Source: Kitasatospora sp. NBC_01250 (GTDB taxonomy: Bacteria; Actinomycetota; Actinomycetes; Streptomycetales; Streptomycetaceae). Taken from it: a stretch of DNA of 64,000 bases. A model generated the notes under the pieces. That model did not search any database and was not told the DNA's origin. It was given only the letters and a program-made list of their open reading frames with translations. Shown one piece after another: positions 14,721-23,738 of this stretch. Position 1 is the stretch's first letter. The number at the start of each line of letters is the position of its first letter. The position numbers were made by a program, and so were the translations under genes. The stretch is from NCBI RefSeq assembly GCF_036226465.1, contig NZ_CP108476.1:7564001-7628000 (forward strand), written 5' to 3'.

Positions 14721-16477
14721 CGGGCGCTCCGGACCAGCTCGTCGGCCAGCGGCCGGGGGTCGGGCGGGCAGGCCGCCTGGGCCAGCACCGAGGCGGCCAA
14801 GGGGGACGGCAGCAGGACGTAGCCCGCCTCCCGGTCGGCCTTGCGCTGCCAGCGGGTCAGCAGGTTGGCCTTGGCCGGCAGCGGCACGCCGGCCAGCAGG
14901 GCGCGCAGCCGCGGCGGGCAGCCGTGGCCTTCGGCGTACTCGCCCAGCGCCGCCCGCACCCGCTCCCACAACCTCGGCTCCAGCGACGGGTCCTGGTCGG
15001 CGATGGCGGCGAGCAGCTCGGCCACGTGGTTGACCAGCAGGCAGTACACCACCCGGTCCCAGCCGCGCTGGGCGTCGTAGCTCATCGGGCCGGCCACCTG
15101 CGGCGGCAGCTCGGCCAGCAGCGCGGTGTTGTGCTCGGGCACCAGCTTGGTGCCCTCCAGGTCGCGGAAGAGCAACTGGGCGGGCAGCCCCGCCTCGTCC
15201 ACCGCGATCAGCACGTTCTGCAGGTGCGGCTCCAGCACCACGCCGTGGTCGAAGTAGGCGGCGAGCACCGGCGGCAGCAGCAGCCGCAGGTAGCGGGTCC
15301 ACCAGTCGAGCAGGCCGGCCGGGCCCGCGCCGCCGACCAGCTGGGCCAGCTGCGCCGAACTGGTGGGGTATTCGTCGGCGACCGCGCCGGCCAGCAGCGG
15401 GGTCAGGCCCGGGCGCAGCCGGGCGGCGAGGTCCTCGCGGACGATCAGGCCGAAGCCCTCGAAGAGTTCACTGTCCACGGTGCCGTCCGGGCCGGGCAGT
15501 GCCAGGGTGCGGTAGGCGGGTTCGCGCAGCATGGCGGCGTCCGGGAACCGCTCGGCCAGGTCGTCCAGCGCGCCGTCCAGCAGTCGGGTCAGCGCGACCG
15601 CGCCGGTCAGCTCGTAGGCGGCGTTCTTGCGCAGGCAGTTGGTGATCCGCACGTTCAGGCTGAACTTGAGGAAGGCGCCGGCACCGTGCAGCGTGCGCAC
15701 CGAGGCGGTGGCGGTGAACTCGGGCCCGCCGCAGCCCAGATCGAGCACGTCGCCGTCGGCCAGTGCGGCCCGCAGCCGGGGGTGCTCGCTGAGCAGCTGG
15801 TACTGCCACGGGTGCGCGGGCAGCAGCCGGTAGCCGGCCGGCACCTCGTGCAGCCCGTCCAGCAGCGCGCTCGCCGCCGGGTCCACGCTCTCTTCGGCCA
15901 GCAGGTGTTCGCGCACCGCCAGGTAGCGCAGCGGGAAGGCGGCGCGGGCCTCGGGCGCGTACGCGGCCCAGGTCCCGGCGTCGGCGCCCTGCGCGGAACG
16001 GGACTTGGGCGCGGGGTGGAAGCGGTGGCCGAAGACCAGCGCCTGCTCGGACTCCAGGTAGCGGTCTGCACCGGCCGCCGGCCGGTCGGCCAGCGCGGCG
16101 GCCACGCCCTCGTGGCTGGAGGCCAGTTGGTCCAGGAACTCCTCGTTGGCGACCCCGGTGCGCAGCGTCAGTTCGGCCTGCACCAGCTCCGCCAGCTCCC
16201 GCCAGCCGAGGTCCGACCAGCCGTCGGGCCCCTCCACCTGCACGGGGCCGGTGAACCGGTGCGCGCCCAGCAGCGAGGTGCGGCGCAGCGCGACCCGCAG
16301 CAGCGCGCCGCGCCTGGGCAGGCGTAGCAGGAGTCGGCCCTCGTTCACCGCGGTCTGGTGCTCGGGTCCGGAGACCTCCCGCAGCAGGCAGTTGACCAGG
16401 GTGTGCGCCACCACGTCGTCCGCCACGGGCAGGGCGGTGGGCGCGAGCGAGGGCGAGGAGGTGTCGGTGGGCGGCAT
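14717..16477 (-). CDS. pvsD: NIS siderophore synthetase (IucA/IucC family, PvsD-like)
   Basis: 586 residues from ATG 16477. Family motifs are HPWQYQLL near 221, KFSLNVRITNCLRKNAAYEL near 275, EPHLQNVLI near 415 and FRDLEGTKL near 436, with the C-terminal FhuF-like part beyond. These enzymes adenylate a carboxylate such as citrate with ATP and join it to an amine or alcohol. The position as fourth gene matches PvsD of the vibrioferrin operon. Its start shares one base with the MFS stop (TGATG), so the genes are coupled. Substrate assignment rests on synteny, not on residues I can read. Confidence 0.88.
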   Translation of the reverse strand: MPPTDTSSPSLAPTALPVADDVVAHTLVNCLLREVSGPEHQTAVNEGRLLLRLPRRGALLRVALRRTSLLGAHRFTGPVQVEGPDGWSDLGWRELAELVQAELTLRTGVANEEFLDQLASSHEGVAAALADRPAAGADRYLESEQALVFGHRFHPAPKSRSAQGADAGTWAAYAPEARAAFPLRYLAVREHLLAEESVDPAASALLDGLHEVPAGYRLLPAHPWQYQLLSEHPRLRAALADGDVLDLGCGGPEFTATASVRTLHGAGAFLKFSLNVRITNCLRKNAAYELTGAVALTRLLDGALDDLAERFPDAAMLREPAYRTLALPGPDGTVDSELFEGFGLIVREDLAARLRPGLTPLLAGAVADEYPTSSAQLAQLVGGAGPAGLLDWWTRYLRLLLPPVLAAYFDHGVVLEPHLQNVLIAVDEAGLPAQLLFRDLEGTKLVPEHNTALLAELPPQVAGPMSYDAQRGWDRVVYCLLVNHVAELLAAIADQDPSLEPRLWERVRAALGEYAEGHGCPPRLRALLAGVPLPAKANLLTRWQRKADREAGYVLLPSPLAASVLAQAACPPDPRPLADELVRSAR

Positions 16478-17727
16478 CAGTGGCTCCAACGGGTGCGGGA
16501 GAGAACGGAGGCGGCGGCGGTGACCAGCGCGGCTGCGGTGCCGACCAGCACCGTGGCGCCGGCGCCGAACGCCGAGTTGACCAGGGCGGCGATCGCGCCC
16601 GCGGCCACCGCGCCGCCCTTGGAGATGAGTTCGAGCGTGCCGAACATCCGGCCCGGCTGGCGGCCGCGGGCGGCGTCGGCGGCCAGCACCGAGAGACTGA
16701 CCAGCCCCAGGGTCATGCCGGCGCCCAGCACCAGGCGGGCCAGTGCGAAGGTGAGCGTGGAGTGCGCGGGAGCGTGTCCGGCCAGGCCCGCGGCGACCAG
16801 GGCGAAGCCGAGGGCGAGGGCGGCCCGGGGCCGGTCCAGGACGGCGGTGTGCACGCGGGAGGCGGTCAGCAGGTAGACCAGGTGCGGCAGGGCGAAGAGC
16901 GCGCCGGCCACCGTCCCGTTCAGGCCCGGCACCCGCTGCTCGACCAGGGCGATCAGATAGGGGAAGGAGATGATGGTGGCGAAGACGAAGGCGAACTCGT
17001 AGAGGTAGAGCGCCCGCAGGCCGGTGGGCGGCTGCTGCTCGGCCGGCCCGGTCCCGGCGTCGGCCGCGCCGGTGGTGACCGGCTCGGCCCGGCGCGGCTC
17101 CGGCAGCCGGGCCAGCAGCGCGGCTGCGGCCAGCGGCAGCACGGCCATCACCACGTACTGGCGGTGCGGCGAGAGCCACGGCGACAGCGCGCCGACCAGG
17201 ATCGGCGCGGCCACCAGCGCGGCCCGCGCGGCGCCCTGCATCAGGGTCAGCGCGCGGGACAGGCCCGGACCCTCCAGGGCGGCAGCCAGGTAGCCGTTGG
17301 TGGCCGCGAAGGTACCGCCGAGGAAGCCCTGCAGCACCAGCGCCAGCGCGAAGGCCGGCAGGCTGTTCGCCAGCCCGGCGAGCAGGAACGAGACGCTCAG
17401 GCCGAGTTGGGCCCGCAGCAGCAGGCGCTTGCGGCCGAAGCGGTCCGCCAGGCGCCCCCAGAGCGGGGCGCCGAGCGCGCTGAAGACGGTGGGGACGATG
17501 TAGAGCAGGCCGGCCCAGCGGCCGTGCGGGTCGCCCAGGCCCGGCAGGATCGCGGTGAGGTAGGGCGGCAGACCGAGCGCGGCGAAGGAGGCCACGAAGT
17601 AGCAGCCGGCCACCGCGTGCACCTGGCGCCTGGCCAGGCCCGCCGGAGCGGGGGCGGCCTGCGGGTCGGTCGGCTGGGTGTCCGGCCGGCCGGCCGGGTG
17701 GGCCTGGCGCCGCAGCTGCGTGCTCAC
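16477..17727 (-). CDS. pvsC: MFS siderophore exporter (PvsC-like)
   Basis: 416 residues from GTG 17727, which overlaps the upstream NIS stop by 4 bases. About 12 membrane segments are visible. The inter-helix 2-3 motif GRLADRFGRKRLLLRAQLG is near residues 81-99 and the mid-loop is Ala/Thr/Pro-rich. In Vibrio the equivalent PvsC exports vibrioferrin; here the intra-operon position argues for export of this cluster's product. A longer in-frame reading to 18444 lies inside the upstream gene and is not credible. Confidence 0.85.
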   Translation of the reverse strand: MSTQLRRQAHPAGRPDTQPTDPQAAPAPAGLARRQVHAVAGCYFVASFAALGLPPYLTAILPGLGDPHGRWAGLLYIVPTVFSALGAPLWGRLADRFGRKRLLLRAQLGLSVSFLLAGLANSLPAFALALVLQGFLGGTFAATNGYLAAALEGPGLSRALTLMQGAARAALVAAPILVGALSPWLSPHRQYVVMAVLPLAAAALLARLPEPRRAEPVTTGAADAGTGPAEQQPPTGLRALYLYEFAFVFATIISFPYLIALVEQRVPGLNGTVAGALFALPHLVYLLTASRVHTAVLDRPRAALALGFALVAAGLAGHAPAHSTLTFALARLVLGAGMTLGLVSLSVLAADAARGRQPGRMFGTLELISKGGAVAAGAIAALVNSAFGAGATVLVGTAAALVTAAASVLSRTRWSH

Positions 17728-19463
17728 CGGTCCGCCAGGTAGTTCGGCCCGCTGGTGTAGTGCTTGTTGATGTCCGCCGCGCCCGAGCGCTCCTTGCTGA
17801 GCAGCGTGCCGGCGCTCACCATCGCCTTGACCGGCAGCCGATCGGCGTCCAGCAGCGCGGCCCGCAGCGGGGCACCGGTGGCGCCGAGCCGCTCGATGGC
17901 CTCCGCCAGCCGCCGGCGCAGCAGCCCCAGGGTGACGGCCAGCGGTGCCCGGCCGCGCTCGGCGAGCCCGAAGGCGAGCGAGGCGGTGCACAGGTGGCCG
18001 GTGATGGTGGTGAACAGGTCGGTCAGCGCCCGGTCGTCGCCGAACACCCGCGCGTCGTCGAAGGCGTCCAGCAGGTCCTGTCGGAACGTCAGTTCGGCGC
18101 GGCTGCGGTTGATCCGCGGTCCGTCGTTGTCCTTGTAGAGCAGTCGCAGCCGGGTGCGCCCGGCCACCTGGTCGAGCACCAGCGAGGTGTTCTGCTGGTG
18201 CGACTCCAGGGCCGTCCCGTACCCGAAGAGCGTGCACTGCCAGTCCAGCAGCAGTGTGAGCAGCTCGTCGTAGAGCGCGAGCGCGTCGCCGCCGTAGAAG
18301 CGGTCGGCGAGCGAGTCCAGCACCGGGCGCCCGTCCGGCGCGGTGGCCAGCAGGGCGGCCAGCGAGACGGTGACGGACCGGCCGGTGTCCGGCAGGCGGC
18401 GCAGCAGGACGGCGAGCAGCTCGTGCCCGGCGTGCGCGTAGCACTGCTCGTCGGCGAGCAGGATCCGTTCCGCCAGGCGCGGTTCGCGGGCCAGCACCTC
18501 GGCGAGCAGTCGCTGCCCGGCCGCGCCGTCCACCAGCGTGCCCGGCTTGATGGTGCGCCGGTTGCGCAGGCCCAGGGTCGCGGTGGCCAGCGGGAGTTTG
18601 ACGTGCAGCGCGGGGTCGAGGGCGACCGCGACGGTGCGCATCGACAGCGTGGGGGTGACCTCCAGGTACGGGCGCTCGGCCAGCTGCGCCCGGCCCGCCA
18701 GGCCGCTGTCACGCAGGGCCTCGGTCAGCGGCTCGCCGAGCGACAACGGGTGCACCGGCATGGTGAGGTGACCGTCGTTCAGCTCGGGCAGGCCGAGGGT
18801 GGCGGGCGTCGGCCACCAGGACGGCAGCGGGGCCTCGCCGTGCACGGTCAGCGCCTCGGCCGGTATCACCAGCCAGCGCAGCAGGAAGGCGGGGTGGCAC
18901 TCCGGCGCGTACTGGCGCAGTGCCTCGACGTCCAGGCCGGAGCGTCCGCGCGCGGTGGGGTAGACCGGGTGGTCCAGGTGGGCGGCCAGCACGTCGAAGC
19001 CCAGGCTCGCCCGCGGTCCGCTCCAGTGGGCCGGGTCGGCGCCGCAGGACCGGGTCAACGCGCCCAGCACGGCGGGCGCTTCGGCCTCGTGCAGGCGCAT
19101 GGTGGCCAGCGTCTGGGCGCACTCGGCGGCGAAGGCGGTGAAGCCGGCGCGGTCCGTCTCCTCGGCCTGCGCCCGCAGCGCCGCCAGGATCTCGGTCAGG
19201 TCGGTGAGCGCGCGGCCCGCCAGCTCCAGCAGCGGGAGCCGGGCGGCGAGTTCGCACTGGAAGCCGTCGGGGGCCACCGGCAGCGCCAGTCGCCCGTGCA
19301 CCAGCCAGTCGCCGTCCGGGCGCCGCTCCGGGTGGGAGCGGGTGCGCAGCCCGAGCACGTCCTCGCGCAGCAGCGCGCTGAGCACCCGCAGGGTGAGCGC
19401 CTCGGCCAGCGGGTCGCCGGCGCCGGGGGCGGCGGTCACGGGGGCCGTCTCGGCGAGGGTCAT
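17724..19463 (-). CDS. pvsB: NIS siderophore synthetase (IucA/IucC family, PvsB-like)
   Basis: 579 residues. Visible motifs are MPVHPLSLGEPL near 236, LHVKLPLATATLGLRNRRTI near 286, ESHQQNTSLVL near 417 and KDNDGPRINRS near 440, ending KAMVSAGTLLSKERSGAADI. It differs from its partner at 14717 (KDNDG versus RDLEG; HPLSLG versus HPWQYQ), so the two are old paralogues with different substrates, not a recent duplication. It should form the second amide or ester on the citrate core. Start overlaps the ATP-grasp stop by 4 bases (ATGA). Confidence 0.88.
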   Translation of the reverse strand: MTLAETAPVTAAPGAGDPLAEALTLRVLSALLREDVLGLRTRSHPERRPDGDWLVHGRLALPVAPDGFQCELAARLPLLELAGRALTDLTEILAALRAQAEETDRAGFTAFAAECAQTLATMRLHEAEAPAVLGALTRSCGADPAHWSGPRASLGFDVLAAHLDHPVYPTARGRSGLDVEALRQYAPECHPAFLLRWLVIPAEALTVHGEAPLPSWWPTPATLGLPELNDGHLTMPVHPLSLGEPLTEALRDSGLAGRAQLAERPYLEVTPTLSMRTVAVALDPALHVKLPLATATLGLRNRRTIKPGTLVDGAAGQRLLAEVLAREPRLAERILLADEQCYAHAGHELLAVLLRRLPDTGRSVTVSLAALLATAPDGRPVLDSLADRFYGGDALALYDELLTLLLDWQCTLFGYGTALESHQQNTSLVLDQVAGRTRLRLLYKDNDGPRINRSRAELTFRQDLLDAFDDARVFGDDRALTDLFTTITGHLCTASLAFGLAERGRAPLAVTLGLLRRRLAEAIERLGATGAPLRAALLDADRLPVKAMVSAGTLLSKERSGAADINKHYTSGPNYLADR

Positions 19464-20671
19464 GCGCTGATCTCCCAGCGGTTCGCGGCGATGAACCGGG
19501 CGACGGCGTTGTCCACGGCCTGCTGGTCGGGGCCGATCGCCCAGACCGCGCCCAGGTAGTCGCGGTTGGTGCGGTAGTGCTCGTGGCGCTCGCCCAGGTC
19601 GCGCAGCGGCCGGTAGCTCAGTCGCACGCCGTCCGCCGTCTCGTCGTGCGGTCCCGGCGCAGCGGCCAGCGTGCCGGCGCGGTCGGCGCAGACCACCTCG
19701 TTGCGGCCCCGCAGGTCGTCACGGGCGCCGAGTTCGGCGGGCAGCGGGAGGCCGAGGTGCACCCGCAGCACGTGCTCGAAGTACGGGATCTCCAGCAGCT
19801 GGGCGAGCATCAGGTCGCACTGGTCGCCGATGGCGCGGTAGTTGACCTCGATGATCCGGGCCCGGCCGTCCGGCTGGACGACGAACTCGGTGTGGCAGGC
19901 GCCGAGCCCGACGCCCAGCGCGTCGAGCTGGGCGAGCACCTGGTCGAGCACCTCGCGCGGGTGCTCGGGCAGGAAGGTCAGCACCTCCTCGATGAAGTGC
20001 GGCGGCGGCGAGAGCCGGGTGTGGAACCCGCCCAGCACCTCGCGGCGCCGCCCGTCGCCCAGCGTCTCCAGGGTGTACAGCTCGCCGGTCAGGAACTCCT
20101 CGATCACCAGGGTGGCGGCCGGGCGGCGGTGCTGGATCTCCGCGCAGCGGGCGGCCAGTTCGGCGTGGTCGGCGACCAGCACCACGTCCTCGCTGGCCAC
20201 CCCCTCGCGCGGCTTGACCACGCACGGGAAGGGCGGCAGGTCGAGCTCGTCCAGCTGCTGACCGGGCGTCAGTTCGGCGCTGTGCACGGTGTCCAGGCCG
20301 GTGGCGGCCAGGTGGCGGCGCAGCTCGGCCTTGTTCTTGGCCCGCAGGGTGGCCCGCCAGTCCTTGGCCGGCAGCCCGAAGTAGGCGGCGGCCAGCGCGG
20401 CCGAGGTCTGCAGGTGGTCACTGTTGCTGAACACGGCGGCGGGCTGCTGCGGCTGGCGGGAGATCAGCCCGGCCACCTCGCGGAAGTCCGCCACCTCGCA
20501 CGGCAGCGCCACCAAGTCCTCCGGCAGGCCGCTGCGCCCCTCGTACGCCAGGCGGTGCGCCTCGGCGTGGTCGGTCAGCACGGTGACCGCCAGGCCCAGT
20601 CTGGCCGCGGCGGGCAGGAAGCCCTGGGTGACCGAGTCGGTGGGGTTGAGCGCGAGCAGGTAGAGCCGCAT
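19460..20671 (-). CDS. pvsA: ATP-grasp ligase opening the NIS biosynthetic operon (PvsA-like)
   Basis: 403 residues. N-terminal Rossmann-like region (YLLALNPTDSVTQGFLPAA), then ATP-grasp with the ATP-binding Lys in PFPCVVKPREGVASEDVVLV near 148-167, EEFLTGELYTLE near 190-201, and the metal site in IIEVNYRAIGDQCDLM near 270. In vibrioferrin clusters PvsA is an ATP-grasp ligase thought to join L-alanine to the 2-oxoglutarate-derived unit. First gene of the five-gene biosynthetic set. No iron box was found in the 132 bases upstream, so it may rely on read-through from the transport genes. Confidence 0.85.
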   Translation of the reverse strand: MRLYLLALNPTDSVTQGFLPAAARLGLAVTVLTDHAEAHRLAYEGRSGLPEDLVALPCEVADFREVAGLISRQPQQPAAVFSNSDHLQTSAALAAAYFGLPAKDWRATLRAKNKAELRRHLAATGLDTVHSAELTPGQQLDELDLPPFPCVVKPREGVASEDVVLVADHAELAARCAEIQHRRPAATLVIEEFLTGELYTLETLGDGRRREVLGGFHTRLSPPPHFIEEVLTFLPEHPREVLDQVLAQLDALGVGLGACHTEFVVQPDGRARIIEVNYRAIGDQCDLMLAQLLEIPYFEHVLRVHLGLPLPAELGARDDLRGRNEVVCADRAGTLAAAPGPHDETADGVRLSYRPLRDLGERHEHYRTNRDYLGAVWAIGPDQQAVDNAVARFIAANRWEISA

Positions 20672-20762
20672 GGAGTCCTCGTCTTGGTGGAGCCGTCGGT
20701 GGAAACCCCTTGGTCGGATGGGAGACCGGGGGGATGACCCGAGCGGGAGGCGGGGCCGGGTG

Positions 20763-20797
20763 ACCGGGGCGGGTGCGGGGAGGGAACCCGCCCCGGT
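20763..20797 (-). terminator. Hairpin between uptake and biosynthesis genes
   Basis: A perfect 12-bp stem (ACCGGGGCGGGT and complement) with an 11-base loop begins 7 bases after the binding-protein stop. It sits inside what looks like one transcription unit, so partial termination would lower expression of the pvs-like genes relative to the transporter. Confidence 0.6.
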
Positions 20798-20803
20798 GGT
20801 CCG

Positions 20804-21811
20804 TCAGTTGACCGGCGCGACGCCGGTCGCCTTGGCGATGTCGTTCAGCATCTGGTCGGCGGCCTGCACCCCGATGCCCGACATCCAGGTCTCGTCCGGC
20901 ACGTTGAAGACCTTGCCGCCCTTGACGGCCTTGAGGTTCTGCCAGACCGGGGTGGACTCGACCTGGCTCTGCTGGGTCTTGTTCGGGTCGTCCGCCACGG
21001 TCACGAAGACCAGGTCGGCGTCGGCCTTGTCGATCTGCTCGGGGCTGACGTCCATCATCGAGCCGTCGACGTCCTGCGAGGCCGGGCGGCCCAGGCCCAC
21101 GTCCTGCAGCACGGTGCCGCTGAACGAGGCCTTCTGGTAGAGCCGGGTCGGGCCGGCGATGAAGCGCACCACCGAGGCGTTCGGCATGGTGCCGTTGTTC
21201 TTCTCCTTGATCTCGGTGCCCAGCTTGGCGGCCCGGGCCTGGTAGTCGGCCAGCGCCTTCTTGGCCTCGTCCTCCTTGCCCAGCGCCTTGGCGTACAGCG
21301 CGATGTTGTCCTTCCAGGTCACGCCGGTGGTCTGGGCGAAGACGGTGGGGGCGATCGCGCTGAGCTTGTCGTAGATCTTCTCGTGGCGGACCTTGGAGGA
21401 GAGGATCAGGTCGGGCTTGAGCGAGGCGATCAGCTCCAGGTTGGGCTCGGCCATCGGGCCGACGTCCTTGGTGCCCTGGATCTCGCCCTTGAGGTAGGTC
21501 GGGAAGCCGCCCTCGGTCTTCAGGTGCGGGGAGACCGCGCCCAGCGGGGTGATGCCGAGCAGCGTGACGTCGTCCAGCTCGCCGCTGTCGAGCACCACCA
21601 CGCGCTTGGGCCGGCTCTTGATCTCGGTGGTCCCCATCGCCTGCGTGATGCTCCGCGGGAAGCCGGCCGCCGCGTCGCTGCCGGCGCTCGCGGCGGGCTT
21701 GGCGTCGGCGCTGCTCTTGTCGCCGCCGCAGCCGGCGAGCAGGGTGGTGCTGAGCGCGGCGGCCAGGACGGCGACGGGCAGACGGCGAAGACGGGTGGTG
21801 CGCTGGGACAT
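20804..21811 (-). CDS. Ferric-siderophore-binding lipoprotein
   Basis: 335 residues from ATG 21811. The signal peptide ends LSTTLLAGC with the lipid-carrying Cys at about residue 25. The mature part is a FepB/FhuD-type helical-backbone binding protein: PKRVVVLDSGELDDVTLLGI, EPNLELIASLKPDLILSS, and a late VKGGKVFNVPDETW segment. It delivers the ferric siderophore to the permeases at 22683 and 23735. Clustering with synthesis genes implies the ligand is the siderophore made here. Confidence 0.9.
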   Translation of the reverse strand: MSQRTTRLRRLPVAVLAAALSTTLLAGCGGDKSSADAKPAASAGSDAAAGFPRSITQAMGTTEIKSRPKRVVVLDSGELDDVTLLGITPLGAVSPHLKTEGGFPTYLKGEIQGTKDVGPMAEPNLELIASLKPDLILSSKVRHEKIYDKLSAIAPTVFAQTTGVTWKDNIALYAKALGKEDEAKKALADYQARAAKLGTEIKEKNNGTMPNASVVRFIAGPTRLYQKASFSGTVLQDVGLGRPASQDVDGSMMDVSPEQIDKADADLVFVTVADDPNKTQQSQVESTPVWQNLKAVKGGKVFNVPDETWMSGIGVQAADQMLNDIAKATGVAPVN

Positions 21812-21861
21812 GGGAGAGCTTTCTCTGCGAGGGGGAAGGGGCGGTCGGTCGTTGTGGGGGA

Positions 21862-22686
21862 TCAGCCGGCGGTGACCCGGGCGCGCGGGATCACCAGCGG
21901 CGTCCCGGTCTCGGGGTCGGGGATGACCCGGCACGGCACCTGGAAGACGCGCTCCACCAGCTCGGCGTCGAGCACCTCGGCGGGCGGTCCGGCGGCGGCC
22001 AGGCGGCCGTCGTGCAGGACGACCAGGTGGTCGGCGTAGCGGGCGGCCTGGCCCAGGTCGTGCAGCACCATGACCACGGTGCGGCCGAGTTCCTCGTGCA
22101 GGCGGGCGACCAGGTCGAGCACGTCGAGCTGGTGGCGCAGGTCCAGGAAGGTGGTGGGCTCGTCCAGCAGCAGCAGCTCGGTGTCCTGGGCCAGCGTCAG
22201 GGCGATCCAGGCCCGCTGGCGCTGCCCGCCGGAGAGCTGGTCGACCGGCTGGTCGCGCAGCGCGGCGGTGCCGGTGCGCTCCAGCGCCGCCTCCACGGCC
22301 GCCTGGTCGGCGGCCGACCAGGGGCTGAGCAGCCGCTGGTGCGGGTAGCGCCCGAGCCGGACCAGCGCCTCGACGGTGATCGCCTCGGGGGTGACCGGCT
22401 GCTGGGGCAGCAGGCCCATCCGCTTGGCCAGCGCCCGGGCGGGCATCCGGTGCAGGTCCGAGCCGTCCAGCGTGACGGTGCCGCCCGCGGGGTCGAGCAG
22501 CCGGGCCAGGCCCCGCAGCAGGGTCGACTTGCCGCAGGCGTTGGGGCCGACCACGGCCGTCACCGCGCCGCCGGGCAGCGTCAGATCCAGGCCGTCGACG
22601 ATGGTGCGTGCTCCGTAGCGCAGGCTCAGGCCCTGCGCGGCGAGCTGGTTGGGGTGCTCCGTCGACGGCGGGGCGAGCAGGCTCAT
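21862..22686 (-). CDS. Ferric-siderophore ABC transporter ATPase (FecE/FepC-like)
   Basis: 274 residues from ATG 22686. Walker A GPNACGKST near 48-56, Q-loop in RMGLLPQQPVTPEAITV, signature LSGGQRQRAWIALTLAQ near 149-165, and Walker B LLLLDEPTTFLDLRHQ. This is the cytoplasmic motor for the two FecCD permeases. It overlaps the upstream permease by 4 bases. About 50 bases separate it from the lipoprotein gene. Confidence 0.93.
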   Translation of the reverse strand: MSLLAPPSTEHPNQLAAQGLSLRYGARTIVDGLDLTLPGGAVTAVVGPNACGKSTLLRGLARLLDPAGGTVTLDGSDLHRMPARALAKRMGLLPQQPVTPEAITVEALVRLGRYPHQRLLSPWSAADQAAVEAALERTGTAALRDQPVDQLSGGQRQRAWIALTLAQDTELLLLDEPTTFLDLRHQLDVLDLVARLHEELGRTVVMVLHDLGQAARYADHLVVLHDGRLAAAGPPAEVLDAELVERVFQVPCRVIPDPETGTPLVIPRARVTAG

Positions 22687-23738
22687 CGGGTACTCCGGTT
22701 CATCGGTCGGCCCTGACGGATCATCAGGACCAGCAGCCAGGGGGCGCCGAGGGTGGCGGTCATCGCGCCGACCGGCAGGCCGGCCACGGGCAGCAGGTGC
22801 AGCACCGTCAGGTCGGCGCCGAGCAGCAGGACGGCGCCGAGCAGCCCGCACAGCGCGAGCGTCGCGGGGGTGGGCGGGCCGGCCAGGAACCGCACCAGGT
22901 GCGGCACCGCGAGCGCCACGAACCCGACCGGGCCGGTGAGCGCGGCCGCCAGCGAGGCGAGGGTGATGGCGAGCAGCAGCAGCTGGAGCCGGGCCCGGTC
23001 GGGGCGCAGGCCGAGGCCGCCGGCCGAGTCGTCGCCCAGGTCCAGCACCGCCACCCGGCGGTCCAGCAGCAGGACCGCGGTCAGTGCGATCGCGATCGCG
23101 CCGCCGCCGACCCAGATCTCCGTCCAGGTCCGCCCGTAGAGCGAACCGGTGGTCCACTGCAGCGCGGAGGAGGCCAGCTCGGCCGGGAAGCGGACGATCA
23201 TCAGGTTCACCGCCGCCGCCAGCCCCGACTGCACCGCGAGCCCGACCAGCACCAGCCGCCCCACCGCGGCGCGCGAGCGCCAGGCGAAGGCGCCGAGCAG
23301 TGCGGCGGCGATCAGTCCGCCGCCCAGCGCGGCCAGCGGCACGAGGAGTTGGGAGGCGCCCAGGGCGAGCAGCAGCACCGCGCCGAACGAGGCGCCGCCG
23401 GTGACCCCGACCACGTCGGGCGAGGCCAGCGGGTTGCGGAAGAGCCGCTGCAGCAGTGCGCCGGAGACGGCCAGTCCGGCGCCGGCGATCAGCGCGGCCA
23501 GCACCCGGGGCGCCCGGAACTGCTGGACCACCAGGACGTCGCCAGAGTCGCCGAAGCCGAACAGCGCGCGCAGCGCGGTCAGCGGCGGGATCGACACCTC
23601 GCCGGTGCTCAGGCCGACCGCGGTGAGCACCACCAGCAGGGCCAGCGCCAGCAGGCAGATCAGCAGGGTGCGCCGGCGCCGGCGGACCCGGGCGCCGCGC
23701 GGTGCGGGGCGGGTGGGCGAGGTCGGGGTCGTGGTCAT
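22683..23738 (-). CDS. FecCD-type siderophore permease 2
   Basis: 351 residues from ATG 23738 with about 10 membrane segments. Typical FecCD segments are FRAPRVLAALIAGAGLAVSG, LFRNPLASPDVVGVTGGASF and GPVGFVALAVPHLVRFLAG (the loop that contacts the ATPase). It forms a heterodimer pore with permease 1 at 23735. The N-terminus is an Arg-rich cytoplasmic stretch. Coupled by 4-base overlaps on both sides. Confidence 0.93.
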   Translation of the reverse strand: MTTTPTSPTRPAPRGARVRRRRRTLLICLLALALLVVLTAVGLSTGEVSIPPLTALRALFGFGDSGDVLVVQQFRAPRVLAALIAGAGLAVSGALLQRLFRNPLASPDVVGVTGGASFGAVLLLALGASQLLVPLAALGGGLIAAALLGAFAWRSRAAVGRLVLVGLAVQSGLAAAVNLMIVRFPAELASSALQWTTGSLYGRTWTEIWVGGGAIAIALTAVLLLDRRVAVLDLGDDSAGGLGLRPDRARLQLLLLAITLASLAAALTGPVGFVALAVPHLVRFLAGPPTPATLALCGLLGAVLLLGADLTVLHLLPVAGLPVGAMTATLGAPWLLVLMIRQGRPMNRSTR

